This document shows, piece after piece, positions 1 through 7,607 of a DNA stretch of 64,000 bases; the stretch's first letter is position 1, and each line of letters opens with the position of its first letter. The translations under genes and the position numbers were made by a program. The notes under the pieces were generated by a model, which did no database searches, was not told where the DNA came from, and worked only from the letters and a program-made list of their open reading frames with translations. The stretch comes from Halopelagius fulvigenes (GTDB lineage: Archaea > Halobacteriota > Halobacteria > Halobacteriales > Haloferacaceae), in the NCBI RefSeq assembly GCF_042662625.1, contig NZ_JBHSXH010000015.1, positions 1,550,001 through 1,614,000 on the forward strand, read 5' to 3'.

Positions 1-746
1 CGAGGGCGCGGCGGTCGGTGCCGACCGGGTAGAGGCGGCGGTGTTCCTCCGTCGGCGGGAAGGGGTTCTCCCACCCCACCGCGCCGGGCCACGTCCGGTC
101 GTGGAGGCGGACGAGGCGTTCGTCGTCCGCCAGGTCGTACTCGTCGCCGGGTTCCGCGACGGGTTCGACGTGTTGGCCGTAGTCGTGGTGCGGTCGGGTG
201 AGGACGACCGGCGGGTTCGCCGCGTCCACCGGCGCGTTGACGTTTAGGAGGTCCACTTCGTCGTAGACGCCCGCGTCGAGGGCACGTTCGACCAGTCCGC
301 GGGCGGCGCGGGCGGGCCGGGAGAAGTCGTACTCCTCGGGCGGCGAGAGGAAGAAGTCCTTCGAGTGGTACGCCGAGACGGCGAGGGCGGGCGTGTCGAG
401 GAACGCCGCTTCCAACCCCGCGCCGACGGTGGCGGAGCGTCCGACGACGTAGTTGCCGGCGTTCGGGCCGTCGTTGACGCCCGCGACGACCACGTCGAAG
501 GAGGCGTCGAGTCCGCGGAGGCCGTACGCCGCGCAGTCGGCGGGCGTGCCGCCGAAGGCGTACCCCCACGGGTGGTCGCGGACGACGGCGGTGTCGTTCC
601 GCGTCCGGCCGAGGCCGCTTCGGTTGCCGTCGGGCGCGACGACGGTCACCTCGCCGAGGGCGGTGAGTTCCTCGCGGAGGGCCGCGATGCCGGGCGCGTC
701 GATGCCGTCGTCGTTGGTCAGGAGGATGGAGAGACCGTCGCTCATC
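1..746 (-). CDS. surE: 5'/3'-nucleotidase SurE (3' end outside window)
   Basis: SurE is a cytoplasmic metal-dependent phosphatase that removes phosphate from nucleoside monophosphates and acts in stress survival. The protein opens with a hydrophobic strand and T-N-D-D-G-I-D; D12 and D13 are the family's metal-binding pair. A later V-N-D-G-P-N-A-G-N-Y stretch and a C-terminal N-P-F-P-P-T segment fit the family. About 248 codons are visible against roughly 250-270 for full-length SurE, so only a short C-terminal piece is missing beyond the left edge. The ATG at 746 is the only start that puts the N-terminal strand in place. Confidence 0.95.
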
Positions 747-845
747 GGGTACCTGAGCCTCGTCGGAGTCGAACCTATGGCTTCTGATTCGCCGCGGGAA
801 AAGGGGGGTCGGCTTCGCGTGGTGGTCTTCCGTCCGCTTCAACGG

Positions 846-995
846 TTATGCGGTGCGGGTACGTCGCCGCGCGACTTCAGCGATGCCCGCGTTCGCCGAA
901 CAGTTTGGACAGGCGAGGACTCGCCCTTGTTCGTCGGCGAACACGCGCACGAAGTGCTCGGAGACGTGCGACCCGCAATGGTCGCAGGTTGACAT
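846..995 (-). CDS. small CxxC zinc-finger protein, 49 aa
   Basis: A 49-residue microprotein with two CxxC knuckles, C4-D-H-C7 near the start and C29-P-N-C32 in the middle, the arrangement of a single zinc ribbon. The C-terminus is basic (ARRRTRTA). Haloarchaeal genomes carry many such one-domain zinc microproteins, mostly of unknown role. It lies between larB and surE on the same strand. The ATG at 995 places the first CxxC four residues in, typical of this type. Function is not known; nucleic-acid or protein binding is only an inference from the fold. Confidence 0.8.
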   Translation of the reverse strand: MSTCDHCGSHVSEHFVRVFADEQGRVLACPNCSANAGIAEVARRRTRTA

Positions 996-1105
996 AGTTG
1001 GGTCCGGCAGCCACCACAGTGCCGGTACTCACCGTAGGTGTCCCGCGCGTAAGACCGCTTCGCGCACGTGCGACGGTACCACACAACTCCGTTCGCGGCG
1101 GCGCG

Positions 1106-1897
1106 TCAGTTCGCGTCGTCCGACCGACCGGCGTCCTCGGCGTCCGCCCTCGCCTGCGACACCGCGCGGGCGACGAGTCCGGCCTGCGCCCCGGCGACGA
1201 ACCCGGCGTCCACGTTGACGACGGAGATGACGGTACAGGACTGGAGCATCCCCGAGAGGGCCGCCTCGCCGTCGCCGCCGTGGCCGTACCCCGTCGAGAC
1301 GGGCAGGCCGATGACCGGCGTATCGACCAGTCCGGCGACGACGGTCGGAAGTGCGCCCTCGCGCCCGGCGGCGACGACGAGGACGTCGGCGGCCCGCAGT
1401 TCGTCGAGGTGGTCGAGGACGCGCCCGAGGTGGGCGACGCCCACGTCCTCGACGCGGAAGACGGAAGCGCCCATCTCGCGCGCGATGACGGCCGCCTCTC
1501 CCGCGGCCTCGGCGTCGGAGGTGCCGCCGGTGACGATACCGACGGCGGCGTCGAGACTCGGCGGTTCGAAGTCCGGCGCGCGCGCGACGAGCGTTCGCGC
1601 CCGTTCCTCCCGGTCGAGTTCCGCCGCGTCGCCCAGTTCCTCGGCGACGGCGTCCACGTGGGCCTGCGAAGCGCGGGTGAGTATCGCGCGACCCGTCGAT
1701 TCGACGGCCGCGGCGGCCAGCGTCGCCGTCTCTGCGGGCGTCTTCACGTCCGCGAGAATGGCCTCCGGGACGCCTCGGCGCGTCTCGCGGGCGGCGTCGA
1801 ACCGCCCGGCGTCCGTCGTCGCGTACCCCGCCAGTCGGGCCTCGGCGGCCGCCGGGGAAAGGTCCCCCGCGGCGACCGCCTCCAGAATCTCTCGCAT
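1106..1897 (-). CDS. larB: nickel-pincer nucleotide biosynthesis protein LarB
   Basis: LarB carboxylates the pyridinium ring of nicotinic acid adenine dinucleotide and hydrolyses its phosphoanhydride, the first step toward the nickel-pincer cofactor of LarA-type racemases. The 263-residue protein has an N-terminal helical region (about 1-110) and a C-terminal PurE-like domain (about 120-250). The latter shows G-I-V-T-G-G-T-S-D and the glycine-rich S-T-G-Y-G-H-G-G-D-G loop typical of LarB. The sulfur-inserting partner larE lies at 7608-8591; larC and larA are not in the window. Length is normal for the family. Confidence 0.93.
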   Translation of the reverse strand: MREILEAVAAGDLSPAAAEARLAGYATTDAGRFDAARETRRGVPEAILADVKTPAETATLAAAAVESTGRAILTRASQAHVDAVAEELGDAAELDREERARTLVARAPDFEPPSLDAAVGIVTGGTSDAEAAGEAAVIAREMGASVFRVEDVGVAHLGRVLDHLDELRAADVLVVAAGREGALPTVVAGLVDTPVIGLPVSTGYGHGGDGEAALSGMLQSCTVISVVNVDAGFVAGAQAGLVARAVSQARADAEDAGRSDDAN

Positions 1898-2061
1898 GGT
1901 GCGCCGTTCGGATTACTCCTCCTCGTACGTGTCGTTTCCGGTCGGTGAGGGTCCGCCGACGGTCGAACCTTCCCTATCACTGCTCCCCCTATATAAATCC
2001 GTTCCCTCTGAAAGGCCATAACCTACCGGTAGGGACGTAGAGGAGGCAGATTTGCGAAATC

Positions 2062-2069
2062 TTATTAAG
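2062..2069 (+). promoter_or_regulatory. TATA box of the small histone-fold gene
   Basis: An A/T-rich TTATTAAG lies in GC-rich surroundings 24-31 bases before the ATG at 2093. This is the spacing of a haloarchaeal promoter giving a leaderless transcript; there is no Shine-Dalgarno-like sequence before the ATG. Confidence 0.7.
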
Positions 2070-2092
2070 TAGGACTCTGAAAGGTGGGTTGT

Positions 2093-2260
2093 ATGGCAGA
2101 CCTTATTGTCAAGGCAGCCGTCAAGGAAGCGCTCAACGACAAGAACGTCGCTTCGGACTTCTACGACGCGCTCGATGAGGAAGTCAAGGAACTGCTCGAA
2201 GATGCCGCCCGCCGTGCGGAAGAGAACGACCGGAAGACGGTCCAGCCCCGCGACCTGTAA
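2093..2260 (+). CDS. small histone-fold-like protein (DUF1931 type), 55 aa
   Basis: A 55-residue, highly charged, all-helical protein that begins MADLIVKAAVKEAL and ends RKTVQPRDL. The helix pattern and the terminal T-V-Q-P-R-D-L (compare the last strand and helix of archaeal histones) match the short haloarchaeal proteins usually labelled DUF1931, which resemble one histone fold. It may bind DNA as a dimer, but that is inference. It has its own TATA box and a T-rich terminator after the stop, so it is a single-gene unit. It is well below 60 residues and easy to miss. Confidence 0.85.
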   Translation: MADLIVKAAVKEALNDKNVASDFYDALDEEVKELLEDAARRAEENDRKTVQPRDL

Positions 2261-2276
2261 ACCGGTTCAATCCGGC

Positions 2277-2292
2277 TTCGATTTTTTCGAGG
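2277..2292 (+). terminator. T-tract terminator after the histone-fold gene
   Basis: A run of six T (2282-2287) follows the stop codon of the 55-residue gene by about 20 bases, within the partly self-complementary CTTCGATTTTTTCGAG. Poly-T on the sense strand is the usual archaeal termination signal. The converging rpiA gene ends at 2356. Confidence 0.6.
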
Positions 2293-2355
2293 CGATACGT
2301 CAGATAGCCTCGCGTGTGCGGGGCGCTACGACGGCGAACGCGACGGAGGGGAGCG

Positions 2356-3051
2356 TCAGCCCCGCGTCCTGACCTCGACGCCGTCGTCCGTTCCGACGTA
2401 CACCTCGTCGGCCATCCCGACGAACAGGCCGTGTTCGACGCACCCCGGAGTCGCAGAGAGGTCCGCGGCGAGGGAGGCGGGGTCGTCGATAGCGCCGAAC
2501 TCGCAGTCGAGGACGAGGTTCCCGTTGTCGGTGACGACCGGCCCGTCCTTCCGTTCGGCGCTCCTGAGCGTCGGGTCGCCGCCGAGTTCTCGCAGGCGCG
2601 CGGCGACCGTCGTCCGCGCGTCGGGCAACACCTCCACCGGCACCGCGCGGTCCAGCGTCGCCGCCGTCTTCGAGGGGTCGGCGACGACGACGAATCGCTC
2701 CGCGGCGGCGTCGACTATCTTCTCCCGCGCGTGCGCCGCGCCGCCGCCCTTGATGGCGTTCAGTGCGTCGTCCACCTGGTCCGCGCCGTCGATGGCGACG
2801 TCTACGGTCTCCACCTCGTCCAAGGAGGCGAGGGGAATCCCCTCCTCGCGGGCGAGTTCGCGCGTCGCGAAGGAGGTGGGGACGCCGCGGACGTCGAGTC
2901 CGTCTTCCTCGACGGCGCGGGCGATGGCGCGCACGGCGAACGCCGCCGTGCTCCCGGTGCCGAGTCCGACCGTCGCGCCGTCCGTCACGAGGTCCGCCGC
3001 GCGTTCGCCTGCGCGGCGCTTCTGGTCGTCCGTACCGCCCGTCGTCTTCAT
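2356..3051 (-). CDS. rpiA: ribose-5-phosphate isomerase A
   Basis: Interconverts ribose 5-phosphate and ribulose 5-phosphate in the cytoplasm, feeding nucleotide and pentose metabolism. The 231-residue protein shows the phosphate-binding G-L-G-T-G-S-T-A loop at about 29-36, the D-G-A-D-Q-V-D motif with catalytic acids near 90, and the K-G-G-G-A-A segment shortly after; this order and length are standard for RpiA. The reading frame stays open far upstream because of GC bias, but the ATG at 3051 (MKTTGGTDDQ) gives the family's normal N-terminus. It is divergent from the SDR gene at 3140. Confidence 0.96.
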   Translation of the reverse strand: MKTTGGTDDQKRRAGERAADLVTDGATVGLGTGSTAAFAVRAIARAVEEDGLDVRGVPTSFATRELAREEGIPLASLDEVETVDVAIDGADQVDDALNAIKGGGAAHAREKIVDAAAERFVVVADPSKTAATLDRAVPVEVLPDARTTVAARLRELGGDPTLRSAERKDGPVVTDNGNLVLDCEFGAIDDPASLAADLSATPGCVEHGLFVGMADEVYVGTDDGVEVRTRG

Positions 3052-3139
3052 ACCCGTGCGTCGGAGAGGCGCGGCGAAAAGCCTTCGAACGCCGTCGCCC
3101 GCGGTCATGCCTTTACTCCCGGAGTCCGTCGTCGGGAGT

Positions 3140-3859
3140 ATGACAGATTCTGTCGCGGTCGTCGCGGGCGTCGGCCCCGGACTCGGAGCGTCCGTCGCGC
3201 GTCGGTTCGCCGACGAGGGGTGTTCGGTCGCCCTGTTCGCCCGGTCGGAGTCGTTCGTCGAATCGCTCGCCAAGGAACTGGACGACGGACCGGGCAAGGG
3301 ACTCGCGGTGCCGACGGACCTCACGGACCCCGAGGACGTGAGAGACGCCTTCGAACGCGTCCGGTCGGAGCTCGGCCCCGTCGATATCCTCGTCAACAAC
3401 GCCAGTTCGTCGGCGTGGAAGGGCGTCCGCGAACTCTCGGCGGCGGAGTTAGACGACGCGTTGGCCACCGGCGTCCGCGGCGCGTTCGTCTGCGCGCAGG
3501 AGGCCGTAGACGACATGCTCGAAACCGGGGGCGGAACCGTCGTCTTCACCGGTGCCACGTCCGCCGTCCGCGGGCGGGAGGGGGCGGTCGGCTTCTCGGC
3601 GGCGAAGTTCGCCGCGCGCGGTATGGCGGAGTCGATGGCGCGTGAGCTCGGACCCGAGGGCATCCACGTCGCCCACGTCGTCGTGGACGGCGGCATCCGC
3701 CCGTCCGACGCCGACGGAGACGAGGACGGAGACCGGACCGGCGAGGTGGAATCGCTTGACCCCGACGCGATCGCCGATGCGTACTGGTACCTCGTTCGGC
3801 AGGACAGAAGCGCGTGGACGCTGGAACTAGACCTGCGTCCGAACGCCGAGGAGTTCTGA
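3140..3859 (+). CDS. SDR-family protein lacking the catalytic tyrosine
   Basis: A 239-residue short-chain dehydrogenase/reductase fold. Residues about 4-20 hold the glycine-rich dinucleotide loop (A-G-V-G-P-G-L-G), followed by a conserved N-N-A-S segment near residue 80. At the active site, where most SDRs have Y-x-x-x-K, this protein has F-S-A-A-K, so the catalytic tyrosine is phenylalanine; the lysine is kept. A known SDR subgroup with A-K-F-A-x-R and H-V-A-H-V-V-D-G looks the same. Start chosen at 3140; an in-frame ATG at 3107 would add 11 residues. Substrate is unknown, and an ordinary oxidoreductase activity is doubtful. Confidence 0.88.
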   Translation: MTDSVAVVAGVGPGLGASVARRFADEGCSVALFARSESFVESLAKELDDGPGKGLAVPTDLTDPEDVRDAFERVRSELGPVDILVNNASSSAWKGVRELSAAELDDALATGVRGAFVCAQEAVDDMLETGGGTVVFTGATSAVRGREGAVGFSAAKFAARGMAESMARELGPEGIHVAHVVVDGGIRPSDADGDEDGDRTGEVESLDPDAIADAYWYLVRQDRSAWTLELDLRPNAEEF

Positions 3860-3887
3860 GAAGGGTCCGCCGCCGACTCCGGCGGGT

Positions 3888-5012
3888 TCAGAGGCGGTCC
3901 AACACGGCCTCGGGGTCGTACGCCAACGAGAGCGACCGGGAGCGCCCCCGGCCCTCGATGTCGGCGTACTCGGTCTCGATGACGCCGAGTTGGTCGAGCT
4001 TGTTCGTTATCTCGGAGTACCGCGTGTAGCCGAGGTCCGTCTCCTCGCGGAAGGCGTCGTAGACGGTGCCGGCCTGTTCGCCGTCGTACTCCGCGATGAC
4101 CCGCACGAGGGCGCGTTCGGTCTCGGAGAGGCCGCGGAGACACCGCGAGAGGTGGACGTACTTCGATTTGTCGTAGGCCGCCTCCACGTCTTCGAGTTCG
4201 ACGGTCCGACTCGCGCGCATCTCCGCGTGGAGTCCCGCGCGGCGGAGCAAGTCGATGCCGACGCGCAGGTCGCCGTTCTCGGCGGTGAGCTCCGCCACCC
4301 GGTCGAGTTCCGGGTCCCCGATGACGTTCTCGTGGAACCCGCGGCGGGCGCGTCCGCGGAGGATGTCCACGATCTCGTCGACGTCGTAGACGGGGAAGTA
4401 CACCTCCTCGGGGCGGAAGACGCTCTGGACGCGCCCGTCGAGTTCGTCGATGACGTCGAGAGAGAGGTCCGAGGAGACGATGATGACGCCGATTCTCGCG
4501 CCCGTGTGCGTCTCGTGGGCGCGGAGCAAGGAGTAGAGCGTGTCGGACGCCTCGTTCTCGTAGAACAGGTAGTTCACGTCGTCCAAGGCGACGGCCAACA
4601 CCTCCTCGTCCTCGACGAGCCTGTCGGTTATCTGGCCGAACAGTTTCTTGAACGAGATGCCCGACGACGGCGGTTCGTACTCGAAGATGTGCTCGAAGAT
4701 GCGGGAGAACACCGCGTAGCGCGTCGAATCGACTTGGCAGTTCACCCTGACGGTGCGAACGCCCGACTGCGCGCCGAGTTCGCCGAACAACTTCTGCACT
4801 GCGGTGGTTTTTCCGGTACCGGGAGGACCCCGAACCGTGGTGTTGAGGGGGCGGGAACCGCGAACCGCGGGGCGAAGCGCGTACTTCAGACTCTGCAGTT
4901 GCGTCTCGCGGTGGTTGAACGTCTCCGGGACGTAATCTATCTCGAAGACGTGTTCGTCGCGGAACACCGTCTCGTCCCACGACAGCATCCCCTCCTCGGG
5001 GTCGTCCCTCAT
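3888..5012 (-). CDS. Orc1/Cdc6-family replication initiator (AAA+)
   Basis: Archaeal origin-recognition/Cdc6 protein: an AAA+ ATPase (about 40-260) followed by a winged helix (about 290-370). Seen directly: Walker A G-P-P-G-T-G-K-T near residue 65, an unusual Walker B (A-L-D-D-V-N-Y-L-F, with D-D instead of D-E), sensor I I-V-S-S-D, and an arginine-rich sensor II region. Haloarchaea carry many Orc1/Cdc6 paralogs and not all sit next to origins; I see no origin repeats beside this one. The ATG at 5012 was chosen because a TATA-like CGTTAAGTAG lies about 29 bases upstream; an in-frame GTG at 5024 is the alternative. Confidence 0.93.
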   Translation of the reverse strand: MRDDPEEGMLSWDETVFRDEHVFEIDYVPETFNHRETQLQSLKYALRPAVRGSRPLNTTVRGPPGTGKTTAVQKLFGELGAQSGVRTVRVNCQVDSTRYAVFSRIFEHIFEYEPPSSGISFKKLFGQITDRLVEDEEVLAVALDDVNYLFYENEASDTLYSLLRAHETHTGARIGVIIVSSDLSLDVIDELDGRVQSVFRPEEVYFPVYDVDEIVDILRGRARRGFHENVIGDPELDRVAELTAENGDLRVGIDLLRRAGLHAEMRASRTVELEDVEAAYDKSKYVHLSRCLRGLSETERALVRVIAEYDGEQAGTVYDAFREETDLGYTRYSEITNKLDQLGVIETEYADIEGRGRSRSLSLAYDPEAVLDRL

Positions 5013-5175
5013 CGCTTCAATCACGAATAGCAGTCTACTTAACGGTTCCCCAGCGGCGGAGCGAAAGTGAAAGTAAAACGAAGGGACTCTGAGACGCCCG
5101 GTATCGTAGGTTCGCGTTAACTAACGTGTTCGGGCGGCGGCGGTCCGCGGACGGCCTCGAACGGCCGGCGGTGCG

Positions 5176-5487
5176 TCACTCGGTCGCAAGCGTGTAGACG
5201 CGATAGGCGGAGAACAGGCCGACGGAGAGGGCGACGCCGCCGAATGCGGCCGCCGTCGCCGGTGCGGAACCGGCGAGGAAGGGGCCGATTCCGGCATAGG
5301 CGAGGGAGAGGCAGAGAGCCGCGAGTGCGAGGTGAAACAGCATCAGCGTCGCCGTGCCGACGACGTACCAGACGGCGTCTCTCGTCGCGCGGTGGACGGC
5401 GTCGTACGTCTCGTCCGCGCCGGACGGGTCCGCGTCGGAGGTGGAGGAGTCGGGGACCATATCCGGCGGAACGGAACTCACCGACAT
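5176..5487 (-). CDS. hypothetical membrane protein, 103 aa
   Basis: A 103-residue protein with an acidic, Ser/Asp-rich N-terminal tail (about 1-35) and two hydrophobic segments (about 39-68 and 75-98), consistent with two membrane helices and a short cytoplasmic C-terminus. No motif or family is recognised. It lies 9 bases after the MutS2-like gene stop on the same strand and is probably transcribed with it. ATG start at 5487. Confidence 0.7.
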   Translation of the reverse strand: MSVSSVPPDMVPDSSTSDADPSGADETYDAVHRATRDAVWYVVGTATLMLFHLALAALCLSLAYAGIGPFLAGSAPATAAAFGGVALSVGLFSAYRVYTLATE

Positions 5488-5496
5488 AAATCCCGG

Positions 5497-7467
5497 TCAG
5501 AACTTCTCTAAGAGGCGGTCGTAGAAGCCCGACCCGTCCTCGCCGGCGAGTTTCTCGACGATGAGTTCCGGCGTCGAACGCGCGAGGTGGTCCTTCACGG
5601 GGGAGCGGTTCACCTGTAGTTCGCCGTCCTTCAGGCCGACCGCTTGGATGCCGTCGACGGCCACCTCGAACGACGCCGCCTCGCGTATCTCCCCGGCGAG
5701 GTGGGAGACGAACACCGCCGTCGCGTCCTGTTCGTCCAACGCTTCGAGGATGCCCGCGATAATCTTCGCCGACGCGCCGGGTTCGGTGATGCTCTCCAGT
5801 TCGTCCACCAGGACGAGGCGGCTGGCGTCGCCGTCGGCGAGTTCGCGGAAGTCGCGGAGCGTACTCTCGAACGCGCCCGCGTCGAGGGTGCCCTGCGTCT
5901 TCGCGTAGTAGTGTAACTCGGAGAAGCGTTCGAGTTCGGCGCGTTCCGCCGGGACGGGGAGTCCCATGTGCGCCAACACGACGACGACGGCGACCAAATC
6001 GAGCGTGGACGTCTTCCCGCCGGAGTTGACGCCGGAGAGGAGGGTGACGCCGGAGACGCCGTAATCGACGGGTTCCACGTCGTCGAACCCGACGTCGAGG
6101 AGGGGCGACCGGCCGCCCGCCACCTCGAACCCCTCGCCGTCGAACGCCGGGACGACGCAGTCGAAGTCGCGGGCGAACCGCGAGACGGCGAGTTCCACGT
6201 CGAGTTCGAGGGCCGCATCGACCATCTCCTCGGCGGGGTCGCGGAGGGAGGCGAGGTCCTCGGCGAGTTCGCGCTTGAGTCGCGCCGCGCGCCTGTCGCG
6301 GCCCGCCTTCAGTTCCGTCCGGAGGCGGGAGACCATCTCCTCGTTCCGTTCGACGGGGAAGGAGGCGTCGTCGGAGAACGCGCGGACGGCCACGTCCGCC
6401 TCCTCGGGTCTGAGGTTCAGCGTCTCCACGAGGTGGTCCCTCGCCGCTTCGATGGCCGCGTCGTACTCGTCTTCTAACTCCCGAGAGAGGAGCGAATCGA
6501 CGCGCGCGCCCTGTTCGACAAGCGAGAGGAAGTCCGTCCCCTCGATGGTCACGTCGCGTTCGCGGATGGCGTCGCGGAGGCGGTCGTTGGCGACCGACTC
6601 GGCGGCCGAGACGGCCGTATCGAGGTCGTCCACCGCCGCCGCGAGGCGGTCGAGTTCCTCGTCGCCGACGACGGTGCCGTCCTCGTCCAGTCGGTTCAGT
6701 GCGTCCCGCAGTCTCTCGACGTCGCAGGGCGCGTTGAGGTCCGATGCCTCGTGGACGTCCGCGGCCGCCTGCACGCGTTCGCGGTTCTGCGCGAAGAACG
6801 CCAGCACCCGTTCGGGGACTATCTCGTCGGGGTTCTCCGCGGCGTCGGGGCGCACCCGAACGTCGCCCTCCACGTCCACGCCCGCGAACGTCTCGTCCAA
6901 GGCGACGACGGTGGAGTACGACCGGGCGAGTTCCGCCAAGTCGCGGGCGTCCTCGACCACCTCCACGGAGAGTTCCGGGAAGGCGTCCTTCGCCGCCGCG
7001 TAGCGTTCGGCGTCGAGGGTGGCGAGACAGCGCTCTCGGACGCGGACGCCCGAAGCGGGTTCGAGGGGTTCGACGCCGGAGAGGGCGTCCAGCACCTCGG
7101 GGTCGGGGTCGCGTTCGACCGCCTCTTCGGCGAACTCGCGGACCTCCTCGATGCGCGAGGCCGACGACGTGGGAAAGAGCGTCTCGACGCGCTTGCCGGC
7201 GTAGGCGGTGACCGTTCGGTCGCGGAGAAGCGAGAGCACGTCGCGGTACACCTCCCGGGCGCGGTCGGTGGCGAGAAAGTCGCCGTCGTCGCCGTGACGG
7301 CGGCGGATGGCGGCCCGCGCGATGGCCGCCGCGCGCCCCTCGGTGATGCCCGGGGCGCGGGCGAGTTCGGCGACGTCGCCCGCTTCGAGGGCCCGAGCGG
7401 GGTCGTCGAGTTCCGAGAGCGCGGCCGCCGTCTTCTCGCCGACGCCCGGAACGGTTTCGAGGTCCAT
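5497..7467 (-). CDS. MutS2-like DNA-binding ATPase with helix-hairpin-helix N-terminus
   Basis: An archaeal MutS-related ATPase of 656 residues. It opens with two helix-hairpin-helix motifs (T-V-P-G-V-G-E-K-T at about 4-13 and A-P-G-I-T-E-G-R about 35 residues later), passes through long charged helices typical of MutS clamp and lever domains, and ends in an ABC-type ATPase with Walker A G-V-N-S-G-G-K-T-S, Walker B L-V-L-V-D-E-L-E-S and the switch histidine in F-V-S-H-L. There is no mismatch-recognition N-terminal domain and no Smr nuclease domain, so it is closer to MutS2-like proteins than to MutS1. A recombination or repair role is inferred. ATG chosen at 7467; an in-frame TTG lies at 7497. 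Confidence 0.88.
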   Translation of the reverse strand: MDLETVPGVGEKTAAALSELDDPARALEAGDVAELARAPGITEGRAAAIARAAIRRRHGDDGDFLATDRAREVYRDVLSLLRDRTVTAYAGKRVETLFPTSSASRIEEVREFAEEAVERDPDPEVLDALSGVEPLEPASGVRVRERCLATLDAERYAAAKDAFPELSVEVVEDARDLAELARSYSTVVALDETFAGVDVEGDVRVRPDAAENPDEIVPERVLAFFAQNRERVQAAADVHEASDLNAPCDVERLRDALNRLDEDGTVVGDEELDRLAAAVDDLDTAVSAAESVANDRLRDAIRERDVTIEGTDFLSLVEQGARVDSLLSRELEDEYDAAIEAARDHLVETLNLRPEEADVAVRAFSDDASFPVERNEEMVSRLRTELKAGRDRRAARLKRELAEDLASLRDPAEEMVDAALELDVELAVSRFARDFDCVVPAFDGEGFEVAGGRSPLLDVGFDDVEPVDYGVSGVTLLSGVNSGGKTSTLDLVAVVVVLAHMGLPVPAERAELERFSELHYYAKTQGTLDAGAFESTLRDFRELADGDASRLVLVDELESITEPGASAKIIAGILEALDEQDATAVFVSHLAGEIREAASFEVAVDGIQAVGLKDGELQVNRSPVKDHLARSTPELIVEKLAGEDGSGFYDRLLEKF

Positions 7468-7528
7468 CTCGCCGTGGAGTATCGCTCCACCCGACAAAAC
7501 GTTACGGGTCGCCCGGTCGGGCCGTGTC

Positions 7529-7567
7529 GCCGAGATTCTCTCGGCGGGCCTCCGCGGGGGACGCCGA
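7529..7567. repeat. 39-bp double-hairpin element, degenerate copy
   Basis: A 17-bp hairpin (GCCGAG, 5-base loop, CTCGGC, 7529-7545), then the spacer GGGCC (7546-7550), then 17 bases (7551-7567) whose arms pair at only about five of eight positions. Length and spacer match the copies at 44826, 50095 and 61550 read on the opposite strand. It lies between the divergent MutS2-like and larE genes, upstream of the larE ATG. No flanking direct repeat is visible, consistent with an old copy. Confidence 0.5.
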
Positions 7568-7607
7568 GGACAACGCGCTTTTGGCGCTTCGCGCGGAAGT
7601 GCATGCC

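Noticed and set aside
5025..5175. possible replication origin beside orc1/cdc6
   Set aside because: No repeated ORB-like motif and no AT-rich unwinding region; only one TATA-like box.
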